From: Planctomycetaceae bacterium
Lineage (GTDB): Bacteria > Planctomycetota > Planctomycetia > Pirellulales > Thermoguttaceae
Length of the DNA: 24,248 bases
Direction of reading: 5' to 3'
NCBI GenBank assembly: GCA_031274385.1
Contig: JAISQH010000174.1
Coordinates: forward strand, 1 to 24,248
In this document: piece after piece, positions 8,693-16,695 of the stretch
How positions within the stretch are numbered: the first letter of the stretch is position 1
Layout of the letters: the number at the start of each line of letters is the position of its first letter
The notes under the pieces: model-generated
Told to the model about the DNA's origin: nothing
The model's database searches: none
What the model saw: only the letters and a program-made list of their open reading frames with translations
Position numbers and translations under genes: made by a program

Positions 8693-11600
8693 GGTTTTCG
8701 CTCCTTTCTTCGGCTGAAACCGACACGGCAGGTTGATTTTTCGCACGGTTTTTTCGCCAAACAGAGAACCCTTGTCCGGCGGCTTGCAGTCCCCAGCAAA
8801 CCGTAACGATTAAAATTCCCCAGCCGGGCGTTGATTTAACGGACAAAAGCATGGTCAATGTCGGACAGACGAAACCGATTAAAATGCAAAGAATCACCAG
8901 ACCGATTGCAATTTGAAAACGCCGCGTCCATGAATAGAGTAACAAATAAAGACCGTTAATAACAATAACGGCAAAGAGAACCAAACCAATCTGTAAATCT
9001 TTCCAACCCGACAAGTGAAGCGGTTCGCCTTCTCGCGGATGCAACGTGGAAAAAAGATAAGGAGTTCCGCCTACTGAAAAATCGTCCGATAATCCGCCAA
9101 GTAATTCGGTACGTAATGACGAAACGTTCGGTTGATTATCAACTCCGGTCACTTCCGAATTTCGATAAAAGGAAAAATTCTTCGACCAATTTCCTTTATA
9201 TCCTGTAACAGCCCATTCTTCCGGTACATAAGCGGCAAGATAGATTTTTTGTACGGCAGGTGACGGAGAGCCGTTGGAACCGGGAAAGAATGGAATCTCC
9301 ATCCGTTCTTGGCTGTCCGGCGCAATACCGTAACGAATATCGAGCAAAAACGGCGTGTCCGGCGGAACCGATGTGAGCGGAATCATAAAGCGAGGCGTTG
9401 CTCCGGCGGAATTGTCCGATTCCAGTACAACACTTTGACCATTGATTCGAATATCGTCAATTTTTGAATCCGACGGCATTGCCAGTTCGAGACGCTGCTG
9501 AACACTTCGAATCCGAAACAAGGCTTGAGCGGAAATTTCCGTACCGAATTTTGAAAAACTCAGATTGGCTCGGATAAGTCCCAACTCAATACTTGTTCGT
9601 TTAACCTCTTCAAGTTTGTAACGTACCGCCATCAATTGGAGCGACCAATCGTCGTGAAATTCAAACGCCGCCACCGCATCACTGATTCGATCTTGTTCGG
9701 AAACGTCATATTGCGGATCAATCGGTTTGAGTCCTTTTATTGTTTCGGATTCGCCGATGTCGATACTTTGCGATTTTGAAACGAGAATTTGTCCCCAAAA
9801 CCGATCCGATGACTGTTGTTTTTTCGGAAGGAGACGAGGAATATCCACCGGCAAACGTTTTCCGACTTCGAGTTGCGTGAGTTCGTCCTCCCATCCGAGT
9901 TCCAGTACACCGGAACCGAACAGATTTGATTTCGTTGCAAATTCCCAAGCAACATAACCTTCGGCAACATCTTCCGGTTGCGGAACAATCATCAGTTCAC
10001 GCCAGTCGGCAGCGTTATTTTGTGAAGTTCCCTTTCCGCTACGCAAAATATTCAGACGCCCAGACAGCTTTTCAGGAACATCAATTCGGAGCGATTTAAC
10101 GCCGCTGAAAAGAATTTCGTAATAAAATTTCGCTCCGTGTTTAATCGAACCGTCTTCAATACGCACGGTACGAAGTTCCCGCAACGTTAATTGCGGTTGA
10201 CGGCGTTCGGCACGCAACGTCAGTTTCGCGGCAGAATCGGCAACAAGAAAGCCAAGTTGGGCGTTGTGAGTTTCAAGATGCCAGACGGGAGATTGCAATT
10301 GCTGCAACGAAATTAATTGTAATCCTTCGGTATCAACCGGATTAACACGAAAAGCGGTTTCAGCAAGAAGAAGCAATTTTCCATCAAATTTTTCAGCAAG
10401 ACCCTTGCCAAGTGTCGGCAAAATGACGGGCAGATCAACTGACTTTCCGGTCGGCGACTCTAAATCCGGCTTCGAGAAAATATAGTTAAGGAAGAGTCTC
10501 AGACCGACTTTACCGATTGCTTTCCGTTTGAAATTGACTGTCAATGTTTGTGTCGGGGCATTATCGACAACCGGAGCCGTAACAAAAGAATCTACCTGAA
10601 CCGGTTGATAGGAATAGACGGCTTGTTGGTTTTGGTTATGAAAATCCGCCGAACTTCCTGTTACGTGAATATGTTGATATCCGCTGGGAATTTCAAATGA
10701 GACCTGAAATATACCGGCTTTTTCAATATCAAACATGGTCAGCATTTCCATTTGAAGCCAACTTGCGGAAAGGCGTAAATTGATTTGTGCCGTTGCGGTC
10801 ACTCTCGGTTCCACCTTGTTGACTTCAAGTTCCAAATTATAAGAGGTTGACGGAATCCGATAAGCGGCGTCGCTTGTTTTACTTGATTTCCGAAGTGATT
10901 CGGGCAATTCCGAAGCGTCCATTCGGAGCAAACCGGTCGACGTGACCGTTTCCGTACTCAATTCATCCGCCGTTCGGATGATCAGAATTCCCTGTTGACG
11001 TTCCGTATCTGTTGCGGAAACATTAGGGACAATGATTTTCGGTTCCTTATTATTGCGCAATTTTTCGAGTTCGAGTTGAACCGTTTGACGTTCCTTTGCC
11101 GGTTCAAATAATTCAATGCGAATCGTTTGGGCATCGTCTTTTTGTTCAACAGACCATTTGCGAATATTCGGATCAAAAACACCAACCACTTTCTGATCTT
11201 TCGGAATTTGAATCGCCAGATTTGAAATGGCAGCCCGGCTGATTGTGTAATCGAATCGGGCGGATGTTCGCAGGATACTTTCGTCAATGGTGGTCTGCTG
11301 CAAAAGTTGAACGCTTGTCAGTGCGTCCAAACCGGTGGCACCTTCCGCTTTCGGCGTCCAGGCAATCTGAATTTTCGGAGTTGCACCGACAAACGCTTCA
11401 AAAATTGTTTCATTTTCCGATTTGGTTTGTTCGGCAGCCGCAACAAGCGGCGTAAAATCAATTTTGACACCGGATTCAGGAACAATAATTTTCCAACGTC
11501 CCAACGGAGATTGCGGCACTTCAAAAGACACGGAATTGCGACCCGGCGACTTTTCGATCCTTTTGGCATAATGCAACGTTAATTCGAGACGTTCCGTTTT

Positions 11601-12089
11601 TCGTTCGTTATTTTCCGTGCGTTCCGTTTTTTTCTTTTCAACAAGAAGCCGGTAACCGCCGTCAGAACCGCCAAGAATTTTCGCTTTTTCGTCACCGATT
11701 TGCGCCTTCGTGATGGCGGCGTCGGCAAGCCGGAGCGGAATTTCGTGCCAACCGTCTTTCAGGAGTTCGATAGAAAGGGTCGATTCAACCCGAACAACCT
11801 CTTCGGCAATGGTTGCCGTGCCGAATGTTTCGGTAATCATTGCATCAACCGGCGCAACATCAATCGGTTTAACCGTCTGTGTTGCTTTGGCAGCATCCCA
11901 CAAGGCTTTAAATTCGTCATACGGTACAAAAACACCGCGACCGGGCTGCTCGAAAATTTTCCGTAATTTTTCGTACGGAATATAGACTGTCTTTTCGTTG
12001 ACAACATTTTCCTGCCCGAACACCGTTGAGATTGAAATCGTCAGGATACACCACAAAACAAGAAATCGACTGAAATTTCGAAACAACAT
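8682..12089 (-). CDS. Large secreted, membrane-anchored protein (1135 aa) with paired VPY motif
   Basis: Function unknown. The start at 12089 is preferred because GGGAG lies 8 nt upstream; ATGs at 12095 and 12140 are alternatives with poorer spacing. Residues 1-26 are a typical signal peptide (ending VFGQ). Residues 35-64 contain the paired motif VYIPYEKL...VFVPYDEFKALW. The body, about residues 90-1020, alternates hydrophobic and polar residues as in beta-sandwich repeats and has no enzyme motif I can name. Residues 1033-1105 form two or three membrane segments with basic flanks (WTRR, WRKNR), and the C-terminus should be cytoplasmic. The motif pair, the following 'vPL.L' strand region and the C-terminal membrane cluster recur twice in the downstream giant protein, so it is a single-module paralogue of that protein. 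The two are coupled by an 11-nt overlap. A promoter-like site with flanking palindromes lies upstream. Confidence 0.85.
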   Translation of the reverse strand: MLFRNFSRFLVLWCILTISISTVFGQENVVNEKTVYIPYEKLRKIFEQPGRGVFVPYDEFKALWDAAKATQTVKPIDVAPVDAMITETFGTATIAEEVVRVESTLSIELLKDGWHEIPLRLADAAITKAQIGDEKAKILGGSDGGYRLLVEKKKTERTENNERKTERLELTLHYAKRIEKSPGRNSVSFEVPQSPLGRWKIIVPESGVKIDFTPLVAAAEQTKSENETIFEAFVGATPKIQIAWTPKAEGATGLDALTSVQLLQQTTIDESILRTSARFDYTISRAAISNLAIQIPKDQKVVGVFDPNIRKWSVEQKDDAQTIRIELFEPAKERQTVQLELEKLRNNKEPKIIVPNVSATDTERQQGILIIRTADELSTETVTSTGLLRMDASELPESLRKSSKTSDAAYRIPSTSYNLELEVNKVEPRVTATAQINLRLSASWLQMEMLTMFDIEKAGIFQVSFEIPSGYQHIHVTGSSADFHNQNQQAVYSYQPVQVDSFVTAPVVDNAPTQTLTVNFKRKAIGKVGLRLFLNYIFSKPDLESPTGKSVDLPVILPTLGKGLAEKFDGKLLLLAETAFRVNPVDTEGLQLISLQQLQSPVWHLETHNAQLGFLVADSAAKLTLRAERRQPQLTLRELRTVRIEDGSIKHGAKFYYEILFSGVKSLRIDVPEKLSGRLNILRSGKGTSQNNAADWRELMIVPQPEDVAEGYVAWEFATKSNLFGSGVLELGWEDELTQLEVGKRLPVDIPRLLPKKQQSSDRFWGQILVSKSQSIDIGESETIKGLKPIDPQYDVSEQDRISDAVAAFEFHDDWSLQLMAVRYKLEEVKRTSIELGLIRANLSFSKFGTEISAQALFRIRSVQQRLELAMPSDSKIDDIRINGQSVVLESDNSAGATPRFMIPLTSVPPDTPFLLDIRYGIAPDSQERMEIPFFPGSNGSPSPAVQKIYLAAYVPEEWAVTGYKGNWSKNFSFYRNSEVTGVDNQPNVSSLRTELLGGLSDDFSVGGTPYLFSTLHPREGEPLHLSGWKDLQIGLVLFAVIVINGLYLLLYSWTRRFQIAIGLVILCILIGFVCPTLTMLLSVKSTPGWGILIVTVCWGLQAAGQGFSVWRKNRAKNQPAVSVSAEERSENHDA

Positions 12090-12159
12090 CGTCATTTCTC
12101 CCTTCGCATTGTTAAGCCGAAACATCGTAAAGATCGGCAAACTTCGGAAAATTTTCCCT

Positions 12160-12188
12160 ATTTTACCACAAGCAACAAGAATTGACTA
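12160..12188 (-). promoter_or_regulatory. Candidate sigma70 promoter of the 1135-aa gene with flanking dyads
   Basis: On the minus strand TAGTCA (4 of 6) is 17 bp from TAAAAT (5 of 6). The predicted start near 12153 falls inside the palindrome GGAAAATTTTCC (12146-12157); a second GAAAATTTTC is centred 51 bp upstream. This is the arrangement expected for a regulated promoter, but no regulator is identified. Confidence 0.35.
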
Positions 12189-12246
12189 CACAACCCTGAA
12201 AATTTTCCAGATAAAATGCCGAGTTTTCCTCTTTTCACGCTTTTTA

Positions 12247-12330
12247 TTGCGCGCAAAGGCGCAAAGAACACGAAGGTTTTGATTCTAAACAGATCGATTT
12301 TCTTTGCGTCTTTTATGTCTTTATTCGCAA
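12247..12330. repeat. TTTGCG-type imperfect palindrome
   Basis: Positions 12247-12268 (GCGCGCAAAGGCGCAAAG core) pair imperfectly with TTCTTTGCGTC...TTCGCAA near 12299-12330. The left arm recurs inverted at 71-92, so this is a dispersed intergenic repeat. Confidence 0.6.
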
Positions 12331-12348
12331 CGAAAAATAAATAGACTT

Positions 12349-12441
12349 GTTCCATTATTGTCAACAGATGACGCAGATGGAACAGATTTTCATAAAAAAC
12401 GAATCTGTAAAATCTGTTGACAATAACAACAATAATGGAAC
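12349..12441. repeat. ACAGAT-type palindromic repeat, copy 1
   Basis: Outer arms GTTCCATTATTGTCAACAG and its complement enclose an inner hairpin rich in ACAGAT/ATCTGT words. The central 65 bp, read on the minus strand, align closely with 18418-18493. On the minus strand it lies about 70 bp after the 820-aa gene and may also act as a terminator. Confidence 0.7.
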
Positions 12442-12512
12442 AAAGTCTAATAAAATCCCACAAAATCCGAAACAATCAGGAATTTTTATTTTTGAAACAG
12501 TCGGTCACGGTT

Positions 12513-14975
12513 TTACTCATAAATCAGAGTTGCGGTTGCTTTGGTCGGTTTATTAGTGACAAAGCGTATCCAATACGCATCAACCGGAATATTGAGTTTG
12601 AAGGTTTGTGCCGGTTCAACGGTGATGGTTTCCCAGCGTGACCACTGACCATCGCCGCAAACATCCAACTCGATATGAAACGCAACCGGTTCGGCAGAAT
12701 GATGCGAAAATTCACCACGCTTTTTGTCGTAACCGGTCATCAGATACGGATCGGAAGACTCACCGGCGTTGATCTCCGAATTTTTCCAAACGCCGCCGAT
12801 TCCGCGTGGTTTTCCGAGTTCCCAGAGATCGTCGATCACACCGCACCAAACCGCGCATTGTTCATCGTTGCTTCGGATGATATGCGGATTGCCAATCGGC
12901 GTGTTGTGCGACAAACCGCTCAGAACCAACATGCCGCGAAACGACGCATAATCTTTAATACGGTACGGATGCGACGCAATCGGTCGGATTTTTTGAACAC
13001 CGCCGGAATTTTCAGCAGGCAATTCGTAAAACGTGCCGTGAGCATGGAACAAATCACGCTCTGTCGAAACTTCACGGCAAATCCGCTCTTCACCAAGAAC
13101 GCCCGGCTTGTCACGTTTTAAATCGCCCTTCGGCAACCGCCAGCGTCCCTTTTCATCAATAAGCAACACCGACGCCTCATCGTATTGCAACACCCCGACC
13201 GGAATTTCCGCGTGAGATTTTGTCCATGCCAACCCGTTGGGATCATCCTGTTTGTTCAATTTTAAATCGCCGTCAAGATCATAAACACCGAGTTCGTTGT
13301 TTTCATTTTGTGCAACAAGCCGAAGCGTCTTAAAATCGCCGCCGCGAGCCAACATCACACCGCCATTAACCTTGTCCTCGCCGATCTCGGCAAGCCCCTC
13401 GAATTTCTTTGCCGGTTCGGTGGTTCGGCGGTCGCTGTCCCGATAATGAAACATCGCCGTCATTTCGGCAACATCCTTGTCCGTTTTCAAACGAATCCAA
13501 ACGCCGGGAACTTCCTTTTCAAATGGGACAAAAACCCCGACGGAACCGGAAGGAACAACCGTTTTCTTAAACTGTTGATATTGACCGTTCCCTTTTTCAT
13601 CGATTTCCATTGTGACGGTAACGGATTCGTTGTTGGCGTGCCGCAGAAAGAGTTGGCGATGTTCATAACCGGTGAAAAGATACGGTTCGGAAACATCGTT
13701 TGCTTTGACGGCATCGCGAACCCAAACACCGCCTCGACCGATCTTTGTGCCGAAATGATTGAGTTGTTCGGGGTTGAGAAACCAAAGGTTCGACTGCGAA
13801 CGACCCGGAGCGGCGAGATTGCCTTTGACCTTGCGTTTGTTGGTGAACTCTGATTTTGCCGAATCGTCACAACCGCAAACGATCCGGTCGTTCCAACGGC
13901 AAAAATCGCCGATCACTTTCAAATAAGTGCTTCGCGGTTCGATTCCGGCGGAGTTGCCGGGCGTGAATGTTTTGGGAAAACGCCAAAAAGTTCCGTGCAT
14001 GGTCATTAAAAGGGACTCTTCGCCGATGTCCCTGATTCGGGGCCACTCCGTGTGCCAACCATGCGCCCCGTCGTAAGTATGAGACGCTTTGGGAAGACGA
14101 TACGCCGTCCATTTGTTGTGGTGAAGAACCATGAGAATCAGCGAACGGTAATCCCAACCGATACTCCAAATCGGATCGGTTTGCGGATTTTCGTTGCCGG
14201 TAATTCCGCCGGGACCGGTTACTTCGGTAAATTGGTTACGGCGGACGAGTTTCCAATCGCCGCCGGTTTCGGGGTTCCACTCCGCCAACGCGCCGCTCTT
14301 GATGGTGGGATCAGTTAACCGCCGCTTGTCCTCATCGCCGTTGTTGGCATAAACAATCCGTCCCTGCCCGGCATACGAACCTTTTCCGTGATAACCGGGC
14401 AACTGCGACTTCAATGTCGCCAGAAACGTCTCGTCGGTAAAATCTTTTTTGATACTGTTCCCGTCACGAATCCAACCTTTAACGGCAAGCGTATTGACAT
14501 CCACTTCGTAAAGACCTTCTTCCATTGTTGTGAAATAGACTTTGTTGAGCGGATCGATTAAATGCCGGGTGGTTGCGGTCAATCGACCGGGCATGATTTT
14601 GGGCGACACAACACGGACATTCCGTTGCTCGTCAATCAGGTACGAACCAATGATGAGTTGCTTTGATTCACGGTGAATTAAGCGGTTGGCGTGCGTTCCT
14701 CCGACGGATTCGGGGCGAATGATTTGTTGGAGATTCGGAGTGATTTCGTAAAGTTTGTCAGAGGAACCGTGCGGCGAATGAGGTCCGTAAGTAATTGCCC
14801 AAAGATGATTCGCCCAAACAACAACCGCGCCGGTGCCACATTCGGCTTCGTCGTTGAACATTGCCAAATGCGGGTAAATCCCGGAAACTTGTTTCGGTTC
14901 CTCCGCAAAAGAAAACACACCAAAAAAGAAAAATAAAATAACGCCAAATCGGAAAAACTGTTTCAAAGGTTTCAT
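12513..14975 (-). CDS. Secreted beta-rich protein (820 aa) with duplicated C-terminal module
   Basis: Residues 1-24 form a clear signal peptide (Lys/Arg, then a Phe-rich core, then FSFA before EE). The first 400 or so residues contain repeated short strands ending in phrases such as LYEITP, YEVDV and LAEWNPETGG, which suggests a beta-propeller. I have seen this style in uncharacterised planctomycete and verrucomicrobial secreted proteins but know no assigned activity. A module of about 100 residues occurs twice, at about 411-510 and 723-820. Both copies share GGVW, then PYLxTGY, an acidic E-x-D..G.GQ stretch and WIR..T.K near the end, and resemble a carbohydrate-binding-type beta-sandwich. 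No Shine-Dalgarno is evident before the ATG, but a strong sigma70-like promoter lies 157 nt upstream, so it is probably its own transcription unit. An 83-residue N-terminal trim is not supported. The polysaccharide-binding role is inference. Confidence 0.82.
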   Translation of the reverse strand: MKPLKQFFRFGVILFFFFGVFSFAEEPKQVSGIYPHLAMFNDEAECGTGAVVVWANHLWAITYGPHSPHGSSDKLYEITPNLQQIIRPESVGGTHANRLIHRESKQLIIGSYLIDEQRNVRVVSPKIMPGRLTATTRHLIDPLNKVYFTTMEEGLYEVDVNTLAVKGWIRDGNSIKKDFTDETFLATLKSQLPGYHGKGSYAGQGRIVYANNGDEDKRRLTDPTIKSGALAEWNPETGGDWKLVRRNQFTEVTGPGGITGNENPQTDPIWSIGWDYRSLILMVLHHNKWTAYRLPKASHTYDGAHGWHTEWPRIRDIGEESLLMTMHGTFWRFPKTFTPGNSAGIEPRSTYLKVIGDFCRWNDRIVCGCDDSAKSEFTNKRKVKGNLAAPGRSQSNLWFLNPEQLNHFGTKIGRGGVWVRDAVKANDVSEPYLFTGYEHRQLFLRHANNESVTVTMEIDEKGNGQYQQFKKTVVPSGSVGVFVPFEKEVPGVWIRLKTDKDVAEMTAMFHYRDSDRRTTEPAKKFEGLAEIGEDKVNGGVMLARGGDFKTLRLVAQNENNELGVYDLDGDLKLNKQDDPNGLAWTKSHAEIPVGVLQYDEASVLLIDEKGRWRLPKGDLKRDKPGVLGEERICREVSTERDLFHAHGTFYELPAENSGGVQKIRPIASHPYRIKDYASFRGMLVLSGLSHNTPIGNPHIIRSNDEQCAVWCGVIDDLWELGKPRGIGGVWKNSEINAGESSDPYLMTGYDKKRGEFSHHSAEPVAFHIELDVCGDGQWSRWETITVEPAQTFKLNIPVDAYWIRFVTNKPTKATATLIYE

Positions 14976-15131
14976 AATTTAATTAGTTGGGTTTATTTTA
15001 AGGGTTTAATTTTGCGGCGTCATTTCCGTATGAGAAAATTCAGACAGGTTGAAATCAATATGCTGTTTCCTTTGGGATTCAATCACATACCGAAAACTTC
15101 CGGCTCTTTAACGAAACTTAACAATAAAGAC

Positions 15132-15159
15132 ATTATAAATTTTCCGAAACGCGCGTCAA
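15132..15159 (-). promoter_or_regulatory. Sigma70-type promoter of the 820-aa protein gene
   Basis: On the minus strand TTGACG (5 of 6) is separated by 16 bp from a perfect TATAAT. It predicts a transcript start near 15125 and a leader of about 150 nt. It is the best promoter match in the window. Confidence 0.55.
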
Positions 15160-15313
15160 TCAATATTGAAGAAATTTTTCCAATCATTCAAAATATGGGG
15201 CGACTCTTTCAGGGGCATTTGATGATTCTGATTATTTCGGATTTTGTGGGGAGGTTTATATTTAAAAGGAAACTTTTCTGTCAGGTCTTTTCGTTTATTT
15301 TTTGTTTTTCAAT

Positions 15314-15563
15314 AGTCGCGCAGCGACGACACGATGCATAACCGGTGATGGAGCGCAGCGTAATCACCGGATCGCGTCCCCCCACCAATAACAAAGTCGC
15401 GCAGCGACGACATGATCAAATGTGGAGTTTAGGGAATGAGACGAAAGAGATTTGGCTCAATAATATCGTCGCTGCGCGACTTTGTTGGTAGGGGAGGGAC
15501 ACGATCCGGCGGTTGCGCTACGCTACACCGCCGGTTATGCATCATCACGTCGCTAGCGCGACT
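15314..15563. repeat. 250-bp palindromic element made of nested hairpins
   Basis: Left arm 15314-15408 and right arm 15468-15563 are near-complements around a 59-bp centre. Each arm has a GTCGC/GCGAC mini-hairpin at both ends (15315-15327, 15396-15408, 15468-15480, 15549-15562) and an inner 8-bp stem: CCGGTGAT/ATCACCGG (15342-15370) or CCGGCGGT/ACCGCCGG (15506-15534). It lies 50 bp after fliN and may end the flagellar transcript. Confidence 0.8.
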
Positions 15564-15612
15564 AAAATCTTATCCCACAAAAAATGAAATCATCAGAAAA
15601 AGACGGCATTTT

Positions 15613-16485
15613 TTATTCCATTGGGATAGCCCCTGCGAGGAGTTCGGCAACGCGGACACAGAAATTCTCGTTCATCACCAAAACTTCACCACGCGCCAAA
15701 AGCCGCCCGTTGATGAAAATGTCCACCGCATCACCCGCCATCTTGTCCAACGGAACCACTGATCCCTTGCGAAGTTTCAGAACATCCTCAAGATACATGT
15801 CGGTTCTGCCCAGTTCAATTTTAACATCCAATTCGACTTCGCTAATCTGATCCAGTGTGGCATGTTCCGTGCTGGGAACTGTTCCGCCAAACTCCGGGAA
15901 TTGGAACTCAATCACTTCCGTCGGTAAGTCTATCGGCGCATCGGCAATAGAACGCAATGAATCATCCGCCCGTTTCAAAAGATAATCAATGTCGCCGCGC
16001 GGAACTCCCTCTTCCTCCTCTTCCACTCCGGCTTCGTTGAACCCCGCGTTTTCCCGATAACCCGGCATTGGAGACGGCGGCGATGACGGCGGTACTGCAA
16101 ACGCCGCCGGTCTGACCGGTGCCGAAGGCGTTGCCGGTTTTGTTACCGTCGGTTTGGAAGGTGTGGGAGCCGAAACAGGTGGAATCGGCTTCGCCGACGC
16201 GGAAGCCCCGCTAAATAATGAATCAAGCTCCGATTGGTTCAACAACCCCGATGAAGAACCGGTTGGCAGAGAGGACGGAGGAAATGGAGATGAGGACGGA
16301 GGCGGCGGAGAAGATGGGGGAGGTGAAGACGGAGAAACCCCAAATAACGCATCCAACTCATCTTGATTCAAAACTCCACCCAATTCCGGTGCCGGCGGAG
16401 GAGAAGACGGAGCGGGTGCCGGCGGAGTGGTGCCGCCAAGCAATCGTTCAATCTCGTTCTGGTCTAAAGCATTATCACTGCCCAT
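15613..16485 (-). CDS. fliN: FliN-type flagellar switch protein with three FliM-like N-terminal motifs
   Basis: Residues about 211-287 form a SpoA/FliN C-terminal domain: LDQISEVELDVKIELGRT, then KLRKGSVVPLDK, GDAVDIFINGRLLARGEV and FCVRVAELL are all family hallmarks. FliN sits at the base of the C-ring and helps transmit CheY signals. The protein is 290 aa, about twice the usual FliN length. Its N-terminal 200 residues are Pro/Ser-rich and contain LDQNEIERLLGG (7-18), LNQDELDALFGV (39-50) and LNQSELDSLFSG (82-93). These match the LSQxEIDALL motif that starts FliM and FliY and binds CheY-P. A weaker fourth match, GDIDYLLKRA, is at 164-173, after an acidic run. The middle domain of FliM and the CheC-like domain of FliY are absent. 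It follows fliL after 210 bp and is the last gene of the flagellar run. FliY is the alternative name; I favour a FliN variant. Confidence 0.88.
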   Translation of the reverse strand: MGSDNALDQNEIERLLGGTTPPAPAPSSPPPAPELGGVLNQDELDALFGVSPSSPPPSSPPPPSSSPFPPSSLPTGSSSGLLNQSELDSLFSGASASAKPIPPVSAPTPSKPTVTKPATPSAPVRPAAFAVPPSSPPSPMPGYRENAGFNEAGVEEEEEGVPRGDIDYLLKRADDSLRSIADAPIDLPTEVIEFQFPEFGGTVPSTEHATLDQISEVELDVKIELGRTDMYLEDVLKLRKGSVVPLDKMAGDAVDIFINGRLLARGEVLVMNENFCVRVAELLAGAIPME

Positions 16486-16540
16486 CGGATTCCATTCCTA
16501 CTCGTTGTTAATTCTATCAGGCAACTCCTAAAAACTCTTT

Positions 16541-16651
16541 TTAACCACGAAAAACACAAAAAAACACGAAAGAATTTTTGTTATCACTTTTTTACGATAA
16601 CAAGTCATCGCAATTGCATTTTTCGTGAAATTTCGTGTGTTTCGTGGTTAA
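16541..16651. repeat. AACCACGAAA-type palindrome between fliL and fliN
   Basis: TTAACCACGAAA at 16541-16552 pairs perfectly with TTTCGTGGTTAA at 16640-16651, with further imperfect pairing of CACGAAA words. Inside is a separate 8-bp hairpin, TTGTTATC (16578-16585) with GATAACAA (16596-16603). This word family is common in intergenic DNA of many bacteria. Confidence 0.75.
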
Positions 16652-16695
16652 TCCCGGTTTTTAGAAGTTCACTATTAATTAAAAAAATTAAAAAA

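Larger units (their letters stand above)
12090..12512. other. Repeat-rich gap of 423 bp between the 820-aa and 1135-aa genes
   Basis: On the minus strand this holds, in order, an ACAGAT-type palindrome (12349-12441), a TTTGCG-type imperfect palindrome (12247-12330), two GAAAATTTTC dyads (12198-12207 and 12147-12156), a promoter-like pair (12160-12188) and the GGGAG site before 12089. No gene is seen. Confidence 0.6.
14976..15612. other. Gap of 637 bp: promoter and leader of the 820-aa gene, then a large palindrome
   Basis: From 15563 to 15314 there is a long palindromic element. From 15159 to 15132 there is a strong promoter, followed by a leader of about 150 nt that includes a five-codon ATG...TAA reading frame and no Shine-Dalgarno site. 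A 109-codon plus-strand frame crossing the promoter is not gene-like. Positions about 15160-15310 show nothing else. Confidence 0.6.

Noticed and set aside
15012..15341. 109-codon plus-strand open frame between the 820-aa gene and fliN
   Set aside because: It crosses the minus-strand promoter at 15132-15159, ends in the palindromic element, has no ribosome site and resembles no protein I know.
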